Source of the DNA: JAFLCL01 sp964502175
Lineage (GTDB): Bacteria > Myxococcota_A > Polyangia > Polyangiales > Sandaracinaceae
Direction: 5' to 3'
Assembly: GCA_964502175.1 (NCBI GenBank)
Contig: CAZCVE010000005.1
Coordinates: 1 to 64,000 of the forward strand
DNA: 64,000 nt
This document shows, in pieces, positions 14,928-25,016 of the stretch (the first letter of the stretch is position 1; every line of letters starts with the position of its first letter). The position numbers and the translations under genes are program-made. The notes below the pieces were generated by a model. That model saw nothing but the letters and a program-made list of their open reading frames with translations, ran no database searches and had not been told where the DNA came from.

Positions 14928-16312
14928 GCGCCGAGCGCGGCGAGGATGCGGAAGAGAGGCGTGAGGCCGCCTGCGAGGCTCGCGCTGGTCGCCGCGTCGA
15001 CGACGCCCTCGCGGCCGTGGGGGTCGAGCAGCGACGCGACGGTGTCTTCGCTCATCGAGCCGCTCACGATCGCCGAGAACACTGCGCCGAGCGCGCCCAC
15101 GCCGAGCGCGCCGCCGATCGATCGCGAGAACAGCTGCAGCGCCGTCGCGACGCCTCGACGATCGGCCTCGACGCTCGTCTGCACCGCGAGCAAGAGGGCC
15201 GTCGTCGCGAAGCCCATCCCGAAGCCGAGGCCGCCCATCGCGATGCGCATCGGCCAGAGCGACTGGTCCGCGGTGATGCCGTCGGTCACCCACGCGAGCG
15301 CTCCGAGCGAGAGCGCCGACACCGCAGAGCCGAGCACGACGGGCGCGCGGAAGCCGATGCGCGTGATCGTGCGGCTCGTGATCGCCGACGCGACCGGCCA
15401 CGACAAGAGCAGCGGAGCGAGGGTCGAGCCCGCGTCGGTGGGCGAGCGGCCCATCACGCCCTGCACCACGAGCGGCAGGAACACGACCGCCGTCGACATC
15501 GCCGCGCCGAGCAGCATCGCGGAGCCCGACGCGATCGCGACCGGGCGCTCGCGCACCATCTCGAGCGGCACCACGGGCTCCGACGCGCGGCGCTCGACGA
15601 GCACGAAGAGCACGAGCAACACGACCGAGGCGGGCGCGAAGAGCCACGGCATCGTGCGCTGCGCGGCGACGAGGAGAGCGACCGATCCCGACGTGAGCAA
15701 GAGCGCGCCGAGCCAGTCGAGCTTCACGCGACGGATCACACGGCGCTCTCGGTACGCGCCGAAGAGCACGAGCACCGCGGCGATCCCGAACGGCACGTTG
15801 ATCCAGAAGACCCAGTGCCACGAGAGCGCGTCGACGATCACGCCGCCGACGATCGGCCCGAACGCGCCGGCCATCGCCCACACCGCTCCGAAGAACGCCT
15901 GCACGCGGCCTCGCTCCTCGAGCGTGTAGAGGTCTCCGAGGATCGTGAACGTCACGGGCTGGATCGCGCCCGCGCCCAGGCCCTGCAGCGTGCGCGCGAC
16001 GATCAGGATCTCGATCGAGCCCGCGAAGCCGCTCCAGATCGAGCCGATCAGGAACAGCACGATGCCGAACACGAGCACGGGCCTTCGGCCGTAGAGATCC
16101 GCGAGCTTGCCGTAGAGCGGCACGCTCACGGTGGACGCGAGCAGGTACGAGCTGCCGACCCAGCCGTAGAGCAAGAGGCCGCCGAGATCCGCGACCACGG
16201 TGGGCATCGCGGTGCCGACGACGGTGGCCTCCATCGCGGACATGAACACGCTGAGCAAGAGCGCGACGACGACGATGCCTCGCTTCATCGAGGGCGCATG
16301 GGGCTCGCTCAC
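14843..16312 (-). CDS. MFS drug exporter, DHA2 (EmrB/QacA) family
   Basis: About 489 residues with 14 predicted membrane helices, the DHA2 arrangement. The motif after helix 2, GKLADLYGRRPVL, is the MFS motif A, and ARTLQGLGAGAIQPV marks motif B. Family members export drugs or toxic compounds by proton antiport. The start is taken as GTG at 16312 (VSEPHAPSMKRG) because the longer N-terminus is Arg-rich and unlike the family; ATG at 16288 is also possible. Its last 28 codons are duplicated 1.8 kb downstream around the ATPase-nuclease pair. Confidence 0.9.
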   Translation of the reverse strand: MSEPHAPSMKRGIVVVALLLSVFMSAMEATVVGTAMPTVVADLGGLLLYGWVGSSYLLASTVSVPLYGKLADLYGRRPVLVFGIVLFLIGSIWSGFAGSIEILIVARTLQGLGAGAIQPVTFTILGDLYTLEERGRVQAFFGAVWAMAGAFGPIVGGVIVDALSWHWVFWINVPFGIAAVLVLFGAYRERRVIRRVKLDWLGALLLTSGSVALLVAAQRTMPWLFAPASVVLLVLFVLVERRASEPVVPLEMVRERPVAIASGSAMLLGAAMSTAVVFLPLVVQGVMGRSPTDAGSTLAPLLLSWPVASAITSRTITRIGFRAPVVLGSAVSALSLGALAWVTDGITADQSLWPMRIAMGGLGFGMGFATTALLLAVQTSVEADRRGVATALQLFSRSIGGALGVGALGAVFSAIVSGSMSEDTVASLLDPHGREGVVDAATSASLAGGLTPLFRILAALGAANLALVIFYPRTQHAAPTVDVAPVVGD

Positions 16313-16395
16313 GGGGGCGGAAGATGACACGTGGCCGCGGATGCGCCTCCCGTCGAACTTGAGAGGTCGCCCGTGCGGGCGGTACACCTCGCTGC

Positions 16396-17706
16396 GTGTC
16401 GGGCACGGCGAACAGCGCGAAGCGGCGTGCGGGGCTCCTCGGGGCGCTCGTCGTGTCGCTCCTCGTGGCCGATCACGCGCGCGCTTGGCCCGCGCGCGAG
16501 CGTCATCCGCCGACGATGCGCGGCTACCGCCTCGGCCCCGTGGAGTGGGAGTTCCTCCCCGTGGATGTGGGGGATCGACACCTGCGGGTGATGGCGTTCG
16601 ATGGCCACGTGCACTCGGCGATCTCGCGCGACGCGCTCCACCCGATCGATCAGCTGATGTGGCTCGCGGAGCGAAAGGATCTCGATCTCCTCGTGCTCAC
16701 CGATCACGGCGCGAGCTCTGCGCGCGGCTACCTCGAGCGCGAGTACCGCGGGCCCGTGCGCACGCTGATCGGCGAAGAGGTGGGCGGCTCGTTCGGTCAC
16801 GCGGTGGTCTGGGACATCACCGAGCACCGCGGGATCTCCGCGGCCGTGGCGGACTCGATGGACGCGCTGGGCACGCTCATCCACACGCAGAACGGCACCG
16901 TGGTGCTCGCGCATCCGGGCTGGTGGATCGGCAGGAACACCTGGGATCCGCGGCGATGGATGCAGTACGACGCGCTCCGTCGCGGCGGCATCGGCCAGCA
17001 GATCGACGCGCTCGAGCTGTGGAACCAGGTGTACTGGGAGCGATCACGCGAGCTCGTCGACGAGTGGGTGGGCCTGCTCGAGCGCGGCCTCTACGTGCCC
17101 ATCGTGGGCAACAGCGACTTTCATCGCGCGTACTCGCACCGCCTCGGTGATCCACGCAACGCGATGCTCTGCGCGAGCGACGTGAGCGGGACCATCACCC
17201 AGAGCCCGAGCGAGTGCCTGCGCGAGACGGTGCGCACGGGGCGCCTCTACGTGACCGACGGACCGAGCGTCGATCTGCGGCTCGCCGGTCGGGTGCCGGG
17301 CGAGATCGTCGACGCGATCGCGCGGACGCGCCTCGCGGGTGAGGTCCGCGCGCAGGCAGGTGAAGGCGGCACGTTGCTCGTGTTCGCGGGCCGCGAGGTG
17401 GTGGCGCGCGTGCCGCTCACGCCGGGCGTGGTCGTCACGCACCGCTTCACGGTCCCCGTGCCGCAGGCGGACTCGTTCGTGCGCGTGGAGATCGAGCGCC
17501 TCTCGGTGCCCGAAGACCGCCCGCCGTTCTCGCTGCTCACGAACCCGATCCGCATCGACGTGCTGCCGCGCCGCACCGACGGCTGGCGCGGTCCCGACGA
17601 GGGCCCGATCGCAGGACCCGCGGGCTTCTCGCGCGACGAGGTGGGTCGTCGAGATCGCGCGCGCGCCCAGCGGCGTGTGGACTTGAGGCCCGATCGAAAA
17701 AGTTGA
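16396..17706 (+). CDS. Secreted PHP-domain metallohydrolase (CehA/McbA-like)
   Basis: A 436-residue protein with a cleavable signal peptide (about residues 1-30, cleavage after ADHARA), so likely periplasmic. The PHP metal motifs are DGHVHSAIS, VLTDHGASS, GEEV, VVLAHPGWW and GNSDFHR, all in order. A beta-rich C-terminal domain follows, with an Arg-rich end. CehA/McbA-type PHP enzymes hydrolyse phosphoesters or carbamates; the substrate here is unknown. The start is GTG at 16396, 83 bases from the divergent exporter start. Confidence 0.85.
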   Translation: MSGTANSAKRRAGLLGALVVSLLVADHARAWPARERHPPTMRGYRLGPVEWEFLPVDVGDRHLRVMAFDGHVHSAISRDALHPIDQLMWLAERKDLDLLVLTDHGASSARGYLEREYRGPVRTLIGEEVGGSFGHAVVWDITEHRGISAAVADSMDALGTLIHTQNGTVVLAHPGWWIGRNTWDPRRWMQYDALRRGGIGQQIDALELWNQVYWERSRELVDEWVGLLERGLYVPIVGNSDFHRAYSHRLGDPRNAMLCASDVSGTITQSPSECLRETVRTGRLYVTDGPSVDLRLAGRVPGEIVDAIARTRLAGEVRAQAGEGGTLLVFAGREVVARVPLTPGVVVTHRFTVPVPQADSFVRVEIERLSVPEDRPPFSLLTNPIRIDVLPRRTDGWRGPDEGPIAGPAGFSRDEVGRRDRARAQRRVDLRPDRKS

Positions 17707-17747
17707 ACCCCTCTCCCGAGCACGCGCGTTCTACGGGGGGAACGACG

Positions 17748-18425
17748 ATGATGCTCGCGATGCGGCGCATGAACGACGACGAAGAGGCCGAAGGAGCGCG
17801 GGTCATCGCGATCTCCGATCGCGCGCTCCTGTCGCGTCATCGGCTCGGGGAGCGCGACGCGTTCCCGCAGCTCGTCCATGCCTGGCGAGCGCGCGTCTAC
17901 GGCTATCTCACGAGGTGTGGTGTGCCGACGTCCGACCGAGACGATCTCTTCCAAGACGTGTTCCTCCGCGTGCACCGAGCTGTTCCCATGGCGCCTTCGG
18001 CGGGTGACTCGGCGCTGGGCTCGGACGAGATCGCGCTTCCCGAGAGCGGCTCGATCGGGCCGTGGCTCATGACGATCACCGTGAACGTCGTGCGCAGTCA
18101 CTTCCGCAAGGTGGGCGTGCGCAGCGTGGTCGCGATCGAAGAAGACGCGGGGCACGACGTCGCGTCGAGCGTCCGCGGTCCCGAGGCCGAGCTCGCGGCG
18201 CGTGAGACGGCGCAGTGGATCGAGCTCGCGGTGCTCGCGCTGCCGCTCGAGCAGCGTGAGGCGCTCGTGCTGTGTGCGATCGAGGGCATGGAGCTCTCGG
18301 AGGCGGCGCTCGCGCTCGGTGCGCCCGTCGACACCGTGAAGACGCGGCTGAGGCGCGCGCGGCTCGCGCTCGCCGAGGTGCGCGCGCGCCGAGGTGTGAT
18401 CGAAGCGCGGGAGCAGTCGCGATGA
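17748..18425 (+). CDS. ECF-type RNA polymerase sigma factor
   Basis: A 225-residue sigma-70 family protein. Region 2 is seen in the segment around RDDLFQDVFLRVHRA, with an insert of about 30 residues after it, and region 4 is LPLEQREALVL through APVDTVKTRLRRARLAL. The ATG at 17748 is chosen for the GGGGGGA ribosome binding sequence a few bases upstream. The stop overlaps the start of the next gene (ATGA), which encodes a zinc-finger membrane protein. This is the usual sigma/anti-sigma arrangement, so the two probably form a signalling pair. Confidence 0.9.
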   Translation: MMLAMRRMNDDEEAEGARVIAISDRALLSRHRLGERDAFPQLVHAWRARVYGYLTRCGVPTSDRDDLFQDVFLRVHRAVPMAPSAGDSALGSDEIALPESGSIGPWLMTITVNVVRSHFRKVGVRSVVAIEEDAGHDVASSVRGPEAELAARETAQWIELAVLALPLEQREALVLCAIEGMELSEAALALGAPVDTVKTRLRRARLALAEVRARRGVIEAREQSR

Positions 18426-21400
18426 CCCGAGCCTCGACGACGATGACCTGCGACGACGTGGCCGAGCGCCTCGCCGACGGCGTGGACGACGCCGCGATCA
18501 ACACGCACCTCGAGGGATGCGCCGCGTGTCGCGCGCTCGCGGTGGCGCTGCGCGAGGTCGACGGCGAGCTGCGCGCGCTCGCGCCGGTCGAGCCGCCCGA
18601 CGCGCTGATCGAGGCGACGCTCGCGCGCGTGGCGCGTGACGAGGCGCGCGCCGCGGAGTCGAGCGCGATCGAGGCCGAGCCCGCGAACGCCCACGAACAT
18701 GGGCGATCCGTGAAGACGCCCTCGGTGAAGATCGTCGCGCCGCCCGCGTCGGGTCCGCCCGTCGAGGTGAGCGGTGGATCGTTCGTCACGGCATCGTTCG
18801 CGGTGATCGTCGCCGCGCTGACGGCGGTGCTGATGGCGCCGCTGATGATCGTTCGTGCAGTCGGCGGTTGGCTCTCCGGTTCACGGGTGGCGGGCTCGCG
18901 GGTGGGCTCGCGCACGTCGCGTTCGGTCGCGCCTGAAGCGCCGCGCGCGACGCCGAACGAGCGATCGCGTCGTCGTCCACCGTGGCTCGAGCTCGGCATC
19001 GTCGCGAGCGTCGCGGGCGTGGTGGGCGTGATGGGCTGGCAGCGCTTCGGCAACATGGTGAAGAACCGCGTCTACGGCGCGAACGACACGCTCGACGCGA
19101 TGCCCACGGAAGAGACCGAGAACGGCCGCTACCGCGAAGCGTCGGGTTGGTTCGACGATGACGAGGAGGCGTCCCGACCGCCGTCGGCCGCTGCGCCTGC
19201 GTTGCGCTCGCCGAGCGCGTCGGACGATCCCGCGGCTGTGGATCTCGCGACGGGCGAGCTCACGACGGGTGACTTCGAGGCGGGTGAGCTCCATCGAGGG
19301 GGCGATCGCGGCGAGGCGACCGAGGCCACGACGCAAGGCTTCCGCGGGGTGACGAACGAGCCGACGGTGACCGTGACCGACACCGTCGAGGTCCCGCGCT
19401 TCCACGCTGCGTTCGACGGCGATGGGATCGGCGGCGATGGGATCGACGGCAATGGCGCCGACCGTGATGGGTACGACTGGGGACGCGACGGCGCGAACCA
19501 GGATCAGGACGGGGCGAGCGAACGAGACGCGCGTCGCGGGACGCTGCGTGATCTCGAGCAGCGCGGTCTCGACCAGGGCGATCTCGACCGCAGTGGTCTC
19601 GCGCACGATCGTCTCGCGCAGGGTCACGTGCACGGTGGTCGTGCCCAGTCTGAGTCTGGACCCCAGGGGCAGACGCCCATGGATCAACCCGCGCAGGGCT
19701 CGTTCCAGCAGGGCGAGGGCGAGCCGCGCACACGCACGCTCGATCAGGGCATCGAGGGACGTGAAGACACGCTGGGTCGCGACGAGAACGAGCGCGCGGC
19801 GGCGAGCGAGCGCAACGCCGAGGTGCGCGCGCAGCTGGCGACGCCAGAGGTGGTGAACGGTCTCGACACGGTGGCGGCGCAGCCCTCGACCACCTCGGGC
19901 TCGACCACGTCGGACACGTCCAGCTGGGCCAGGTCGGGCGGCGGAGAGTCGACCGTCGAGCAGTCTCTCGCGTGGCGTCAGCGTCAGACGACGACCGGCC
20001 TCACGATCCGACCGCGCGATGGCTGGTGGCAGAGCACGTACATCCCGGGTGATCCGGCGATCCGTCTCCTCCACGCGCGCCTCGCGGCCTCGACCGCGAC
20101 GCTCCCCGGTCTCGATCGCACGGCCCTCGCGTTCGCCAACGACGTCGACGCGATCGAGCCGATGCTCGATGCGCCGCGCGATCGCGCGCTGAGCGTGGGT
20201 GCGTTCGCAGACACCGCGGCGATCGACGGGCCCACGCGCGTTCGCGTCGAGGTCGCGCTGCGCTCGGTGGCGCAGGCCGCGGGTCGCCGCGGTGCGCTGC
20301 GCGTGGCGGTCGTGATCGACGCCGACGCTGCGCTCGACGCCACGTCACAGGCGAGGACGCGCGCGATCGTGAACGCGCTCTCGCTGTCGAGCGGGGCGCG
20401 TGATCAGGTCGCGCTGTTCGCGTCGGGTGCGCGTGGTGGCGAGCTCGCAGGTCTCGGTCCGATGCGCACGGGTCGCCTCGAGGTCGCGCTCCGCCGTCTG
20501 TTCGCGAGCGCTCCGCCCGCAGGCGAGACCACGACGCCGAGCGCGCCCGCGACGCAACAGGCACCGGTGCCCGTGTCTCGCGCGGTGACCGATGCGCTCG
20601 AGGCGGTCTCGGGGGCCGATGGCGTGGGCCTCGTGCTCGTGCTGACGCCCGACGTCGCGAACGACGCGGAGACGGAGCGCGCGATCCACCTCGGCACCCT
20701 CGCGGGCATCACGACGAGCGCGATCGGCGTGAGCGCGTCGAGCAGCCTCGCGGGCCTCGATGCGATCGCGCTCGCGGGTCAGGGCCGTCGCCGCATCGTG
20801 CTCAGCGACGACGATGCGCTGTCGTCGGTGCGCGCCGAGCTGAGCGCGGCCTCCGAGCTCGTGGCGCGCGCCGTTCGTGTGCGTGTTCGTCTCGCCGAGG
20901 GCGTGGATCTGGTGGACGTGCTCGGCTCGCGTCCGCTCGACGCGGAGGAGTCGCGGCGCACGCGTCAGGTCGAGCAGTCGATCGATCGCGACCTCGCGCA
21001 GCGCCTCGGGATCCTCTCGGATCGCGACGAAGACGACGACGGCATCCGCATGCTGCTGCCTGCCTTCTACGCGAACGACGCGCACACGCTGATCCTCGAT
21101 CTCGTCGTGCGTCAGCCGGGCCGCGTGCTCGACGTGGACGTCACGCTCAAGGATCTGGTGCGCGTCGGCAACGCGCGCGCCTCGGCCTCGCTGACGCTGC
21201 CGAGCGGTCGCGCCGAGCCGGGCCCGCGCGAGCTGCGCGTGATGGCCGACACGCTGGCCCACACGTCGGCGCAGGCGCTCGCGTCGGCGGCAGACTCGCT
21301 CGCCGCGCACGACGTCACCTCCGCGCGCTCCACGCTGAGCACCGCGCGCTCCGTGCTCGCGGCGGCCGCTGCGGAGAGGACCGCTCTCTCGCGCTCGTCT

Positions 21401-21544
21401 TCGTTCGTCGCCGATCGTGCGCGCCTCGACGCGTGCGCTGAGGCGCTCGATCACCCCGGTACCGATCGTTCGTTGCTCGGTGATGCGGCGCGTCTCGCCG
21501 CCTACCGACGCCTGCTTCATCCGCGTCTCGCGGTCACGCCGTAG
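18422..21544 (+). CDS. Anti-sigma-like zinc-finger protein fused to VWA-like domain
   Basis: A protein of 1040 residues. The N-terminus has a zf-HC2-like motif (HLEGCAACRAL), typical of anti-sigma factors. Two hydrophobic segments follow at about 120-145 and 182-200. Residues about 220-480 are low-complexity and rich in Gly, Asp and Gln, including RDLEQRGLDQGDLDRSGL. Residues about 640-850 look like a VWA fold (RVAVVIDADAALDATSQ), but the MIDAS Ser positions are Ala, so metal binding is doubtful. The C-terminus is helical. It probably holds the upstream sigma factor at the membrane and senses an extracytoplasmic partner, perhaps the product of the next gene. Confidence 0.85.
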   Translation: MTRASTTMTCDDVAERLADGVDDAAINTHLEGCAACRALAVALREVDGELRALAPVEPPDALIEATLARVARDEARAAESSAIEAEPANAHEHGRSVKTPSVKIVAPPASGPPVEVSGGSFVTASFAVIVAALTAVLMAPLMIVRAVGGWLSGSRVAGSRVGSRTSRSVAPEAPRATPNERSRRRPPWLELGIVASVAGVVGVMGWQRFGNMVKNRVYGANDTLDAMPTEETENGRYREASGWFDDDEEASRPPSAAAPALRSPSASDDPAAVDLATGELTTGDFEAGELHRGGDRGEATEATTQGFRGVTNEPTVTVTDTVEVPRFHAAFDGDGIGGDGIDGNGADRDGYDWGRDGANQDQDGASERDARRGTLRDLEQRGLDQGDLDRSGLAHDRLAQGHVHGGRAQSESGPQGQTPMDQPAQGSFQQGEGEPRTRTLDQGIEGREDTLGRDENERAAASERNAEVRAQLATPEVVNGLDTVAAQPSTTSGSTTSDTSSWARSGGGESTVEQSLAWRQRQTTTGLTIRPRDGWWQSTYIPGDPAIRLLHARLAASTATLPGLDRTALAFANDVDAIEPMLDAPRDRALSVGAFADTAAIDGPTRVRVEVALRSVAQAAGRRGALRVAVVIDADAALDATSQARTRAIVNALSLSSGARDQVALFASGARGGELAGLGPMRTGRLEVALRRLFASAPPAGETTTPSAPATQQAPVPVSRAVTDALEAVSGADGVGLVLVLTPDVANDAETERAIHLGTLAGITTSAIGVSASSSLAGLDAIALAGQGRRRIVLSDDDALSSVRAELSAASELVARAVRVRVRLAEGVDLVDVLGSRPLDAEESRRTRQVEQSIDRDLAQRLGILSDRDEDDDGIRMLLPAFYANDAHTLILDLVVRQPGRVLDVDVTLKDLVRVGNARASASLTLPSGRAEPGPRELRVMADTLAHTSAQALASAADSLAAHDVTSARSTLSTARSVLAAAAAERTALSRSSSFVADRARLDACAEALDHPGTDRSLLGDAARLAAYRRLLHPRLAVTP

Positions 21545-21625
21545 TCACGCCGTAGTCGTAGTCGTCGGCTCAGAAGTTCGATCCGGACTCGCGTCTTCGC
21601 GCCGGATCTCGAAGAGGAGGAAGTC

Positions 21626-24600
21626 ATGCTCGCTCGCAAGACGACGGCCCGCTGGGCCGCCGTGATGGCTCGTTGCGTCTCGCTCGTGCTCGCTGGCCTC
21701 GTCGCGCTCGTCGGCGACGCAACACCGCGCGCTCGCGCGCAAGAGGCGGGCGCCAGTCATGGCAGCAGTGGTCATGGGGCGACGGTGCAGCTGCCGCTCT
21801 CCGAGTGGCAGTCGCTCACGCACGGCACGGCAGCGCGGCCTCGCGCATCGCTCGGCGTCGCGAGCGCGACCATCGAGCTCGTCGAGGACGATGGCCGCCT
21901 CGTCGCGACGATCACGTCGCGCGTCACCGTGCACGCGAGCGCCGCGGGCGCCGAGGCGGTGCTCCTGCCTGCGGGCGTCGCGATCGAGCGCGCCACCGTC
22001 GACGACGTGGACGTGGTGCTCGAGCCCACGCCGCGAGGCCTCGCGTGGATCGCCGACGACGCGGGCACGCACCGCATCGAGATCCGCGCGAGCGTCGAGG
22101 GCGTTCGCTACGAGCACGGCGCGTCGGTGGGCATTCCGCTCCCGCCCGCGCCCTCGGTGCTCGTCACCGCGACGCTGCCGCCCGACGCGAGCGACGCCGC
22201 GATGGTGCCCGGCGTGGCGGCGCGCTGGACGCGCGGTGGCGAAGCGCCGTCGCTCGTCGCCACGGTGCCCGGAGGTGGCTCGACGCAGCTCGCGTGGCGC
22301 GTGCTGTCGGACGGCGAGACCGTCGCGCCCACGCGCGCCGTGTACCGCGGCCGCCTCGCCCCAGACGCGGTCGTGCTCGAGGTGGAGCTCGCGGTCGATC
22401 TCTCTCGCGACGCGCCCGAGCGCATCGCGCTCTTCCCCACCACGGTCGCGCTCGGCGCGGTCTCGGTCGATGGCGAAGACGCGGCCGTTCGCGTGGAGGG
22501 CGATCACTTCGTCGCCGTCGTCGCGGGCCATGGCCGTCACACGGTGCGTGTTCACGTGGAGGTGCCGCTCGAAGACGACGCGGGCCTCGCCAGCGCGGTG
22601 CTGCACGTGCCGAGCGTGCCGATCTCGCGCTTCGAGATGCTGCTCGGCGAGGGAAAGGATCTCCGCGTCACGCCGCGCGTGTCGATCGCCCGCGAGCGCA
22701 GCACGCGCGGTGAGACCGCGATCTTCCACGTGCCGCTCACCGACACGGTGTCGTTCGAGTGGCCCGAGGCGCTGCCCGAAGAGATCAGCGCGCCCGCAGG
22801 CGAGGCCGAGGTGCGCGCGAGCGCGTCGCTCGTGCACGTGGTCGCGGCGGAAGAGGGCGTCGTGCGCGGCACCGTGCACGCGAGCTGGGAGATCGCGCGC
22901 GGCGCGGCGTCGCGCTTCGATCTCGCGCTGCCCGAGGGGGTCGACGTGGGCGCGGTCACCGTCGACGTGGCGACGGTGGAGGACTGGCGCATCTCCGGCG
23001 AGGGCGAGCAGCGCACGCTCTCGGTGTTCGTCGATCGCGCGATCGAGGGCGTCCTTCAGATGCAGATCGAGATCGAGCTCCTGCGCGGATCGAGCGACGA
23101 CGCGGCCGCGCCCTTCGCGGTGCCGCTGCTCTCGGCGCGACAGGCGCAGGGCCGCGACGTGTGGAGGCAGAGCGGCATGCTCGCGCTGCTCGCGACGCGT
23201 GAGCTCGTGCTCGAGCCGAGCGGTACCGTCGAGCTCGCGCGCGTCGGCGAGAACCAGCTGCCGCCGACCGTGCGTGAGTCGATCGACTCGACGGTCGCGC
23301 ACGTGTTCCGCTGGACGGAAGCGCCGCGTCCGATGCAGGCGGTGGCCGCGCCGCGCCCGCACGAAGAGGCGCGCTTCGACGCACACCTCGACACGCTGCT
23401 CTCGCTCGGCGACGTGACCACGAGCGCGAGCACCGCGATCGACGTGCACGTGAAGAGCGGCGCGCTGAGCGAGCTCGTGATCGCGCTGCCCGCGGGCGCC
23501 AACGTGCTCGAGGTGTCGGCGCCTTCGTTGCGCGAGCACCGCGTCGAGGGCGAGAGCGGCGCGCCGCGCCTGCACCTGTTCTTCACGCAGGAGATGGAGG
23601 GTGACGTGCGCGTCGAGCTCCGCCTCGAGCGCATGGTGCCTGCGGGCGAGAGCGCGATCGACGCGCCGCTCGCGCACGTCGTGGGCGCAGACGTCGAGGA
23701 CGGCCGCGTCGCGATCGAGGCCACCGCCGCGGTCGAGATCTCGGCCGAGCGCGCCGAGGGTGTCTCGCCGATCGATCTCGCGACGCTGCCCGAGGAGATC
23801 GTGCTCCGCTCGTCGAGCCCGATCCTGCTCGCGTTCCGCTACGCACACGCGACGCCCGCGCCCGCGCTCGGCCTCGCGGTGGCGCGTCATCGCGAGGTGA
23901 CGCTCGAGGCCGCGACGATCGAGGACGCGCACTACACGACGCTCGTCACCGACGACGGCCTCGCGGTCACGACCGCGCGCTGGACGGTGCGCAACGAAGG
24001 CGCGCAGTTCCTCCGCGTCACGCTGCCCGAGGGCGGCGAGGTGTGGTCGGCGAGCGTCGCGGGCCGCCCCGAGACGCCCGCGCTCGCCAACGACGCAGAC
24101 GACGCGAGCGCGCCGATCTTGTTGCTCGGCGTGATCCGCTCGGCAGAGCCCTTCGAGGTGCTGCTCACGTACGCGACGCCCGTCGATCGCGTGCACCTGC
24201 TCGGCCGCGTGCACGTGCCGCTCGCGAGCCCCGATCTCGTGGTCTCGCACGCGCGCTGGGAGGTCTACCTCCCGGCCGACGCGAGCTGGCGCACGCCGTC
24301 GACCGACCTCGCGCGCGCGATCGATCCGCAGCTCGTCAGCGCCGCCGGCATCCAGCTCGCGAGCGCAGGCATGGGCCCGTCGGTGCGCGTCCCTGCGCAG
24401 GCCGTGTACGTCGTGTTCGACGACGTCTTCGTCGGTCGCGACGGTCGCGAGGTGTCGGCGACGTTCCCGTACGCGTCGGGCAGCGGCGTGATGATCGGCG
24501 CGGGCCTCGCGCTCCTCGGTGCGGTGCTCGCGTGGCTCGGCCTGCTCGGTCTCTTCATGGCGCGCGCAGGTGTGCTCTTCGTGCCCGAGGGCGATGCGTT

Positions 24601-24949
24601 CGAGATCGCGACCTACCGCTTCGCGACCGTCGCGCGCGACATCGCCGTCACGCGCCGTGGCCTCGCGTCGCTCATCGGCACCGCGCTCGCGGGCATCGCG
24701 CTCTTGGTGGTGTCGATCGGTCTCTTCGGCGCGAGCCCCATCGGCCCCGTGATCGCGACGTTCGTCGTGTCTCTCGGCCTCGCCGTCGCGCTGCGTCGTC
24801 GCATCTTCGCGGCCGTGCGCGACCTCCGCGATCGCATGAAGAGCGCAGCGACCGTCGAGCCCGCGCTCGCCTCCGCGACTGTGCTCGCGGCTCCGATGCC
24901 CCTCGCTCCCCCGCCGCCGCCCGACGCGCCTCCTCCGACGCAGGAGTGA
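21626..24949 (+). CDS. Large secreted beta-rich protein with C-terminal membrane helices
   Basis: 1107 residues. An N-terminal signal peptide (cleavage near ARAQ, residue 39) is followed by about 900 residues of beta-rich, Val/Glu-rich sequence with recurring PEGVDVGAVTV-type and PAGANVLEVSAP-type units, then three to four membrane helices at about 955-1060 and a Pro-rich tail. It is probably anchored in the inner membrane with a large periplasmic part. It starts 81 bases after the VWA-like anti-sigma gene with a good AGGAGG ribosome binding site. I do not recognise a named family. Its position suggests a sensory or envelope-stress partner. Confidence 0.8.
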   Translation: MLARKTTARWAAVMARCVSLVLAGLVALVGDATPRARAQEAGASHGSSGHGATVQLPLSEWQSLTHGTAARPRASLGVASATIELVEDDGRLVATITSRVTVHASAAGAEAVLLPAGVAIERATVDDVDVVLEPTPRGLAWIADDAGTHRIEIRASVEGVRYEHGASVGIPLPPAPSVLVTATLPPDASDAAMVPGVAARWTRGGEAPSLVATVPGGGSTQLAWRVLSDGETVAPTRAVYRGRLAPDAVVLEVELAVDLSRDAPERIALFPTTVALGAVSVDGEDAAVRVEGDHFVAVVAGHGRHTVRVHVEVPLEDDAGLASAVLHVPSVPISRFEMLLGEGKDLRVTPRVSIARERSTRGETAIFHVPLTDTVSFEWPEALPEEISAPAGEAEVRASASLVHVVAAEEGVVRGTVHASWEIARGAASRFDLALPEGVDVGAVTVDVATVEDWRISGEGEQRTLSVFVDRAIEGVLQMQIEIELLRGSSDDAAAPFAVPLLSARQAQGRDVWRQSGMLALLATRELVLEPSGTVELARVGENQLPPTVRESIDSTVAHVFRWTEAPRPMQAVAAPRPHEEARFDAHLDTLLSLGDVTTSASTAIDVHVKSGALSELVIALPAGANVLEVSAPSLREHRVEGESGAPRLHLFFTQEMEGDVRVELRLERMVPAGESAIDAPLAHVVGADVEDGRVAIEATAAVEISAERAEGVSPIDLATLPEEIVLRSSSPILLAFRYAHATPAPALGLAVARHREVTLEAATIEDAHYTTLVTDDGLAVTTARWTVRNEGAQFLRVTLPEGGEVWSASVAGRPETPALANDADDASAPILLLGVIRSAEPFEVLLTYATPVDRVHLLGRVHVPLASPDLVVSHARWEVYLPADASWRTPSTDLARAIDPQLVSAAGIQLASAGMGPSVRVPAQAVYVVFDDVFVGRDGREVSATFPYASGSGVMIGAGLALLGAVLAWLGLLGLFMARAGVLFVPEGDAFEIATYRFATVARDIAVTRRGLASLIGTALAGIALLVVSIGLFGASPIGPVIATFVVSLGLAVALRRRIFAAVRDLRDRMKSAATVEPALASATVLAAPMPLAPPPPPDAPPPTQE

Positions 24950-24978
24950 TTGCGTCGACGTGCGCCGACAAACTCTCA

Positions 24979-25005
24979 GGTAGGGCGGGGGCTCGTCCCC
25001 CGCCG
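24979..25005. repeat. Inverted copy of the 71-bp array hairpin core
   Basis: GGTAGGGCGGGGGCTCGTCC and the following CCCGCCG are the exact reverse complement of the hairpin core and CTACC flank in the array at 1-283. It lies 29 bases after the stop of the upstream gene, where it could also act as a transcription terminator-like hairpin. Confidence 0.8.
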
Positions 25006-25016
25006 AGCGAGAGCGA

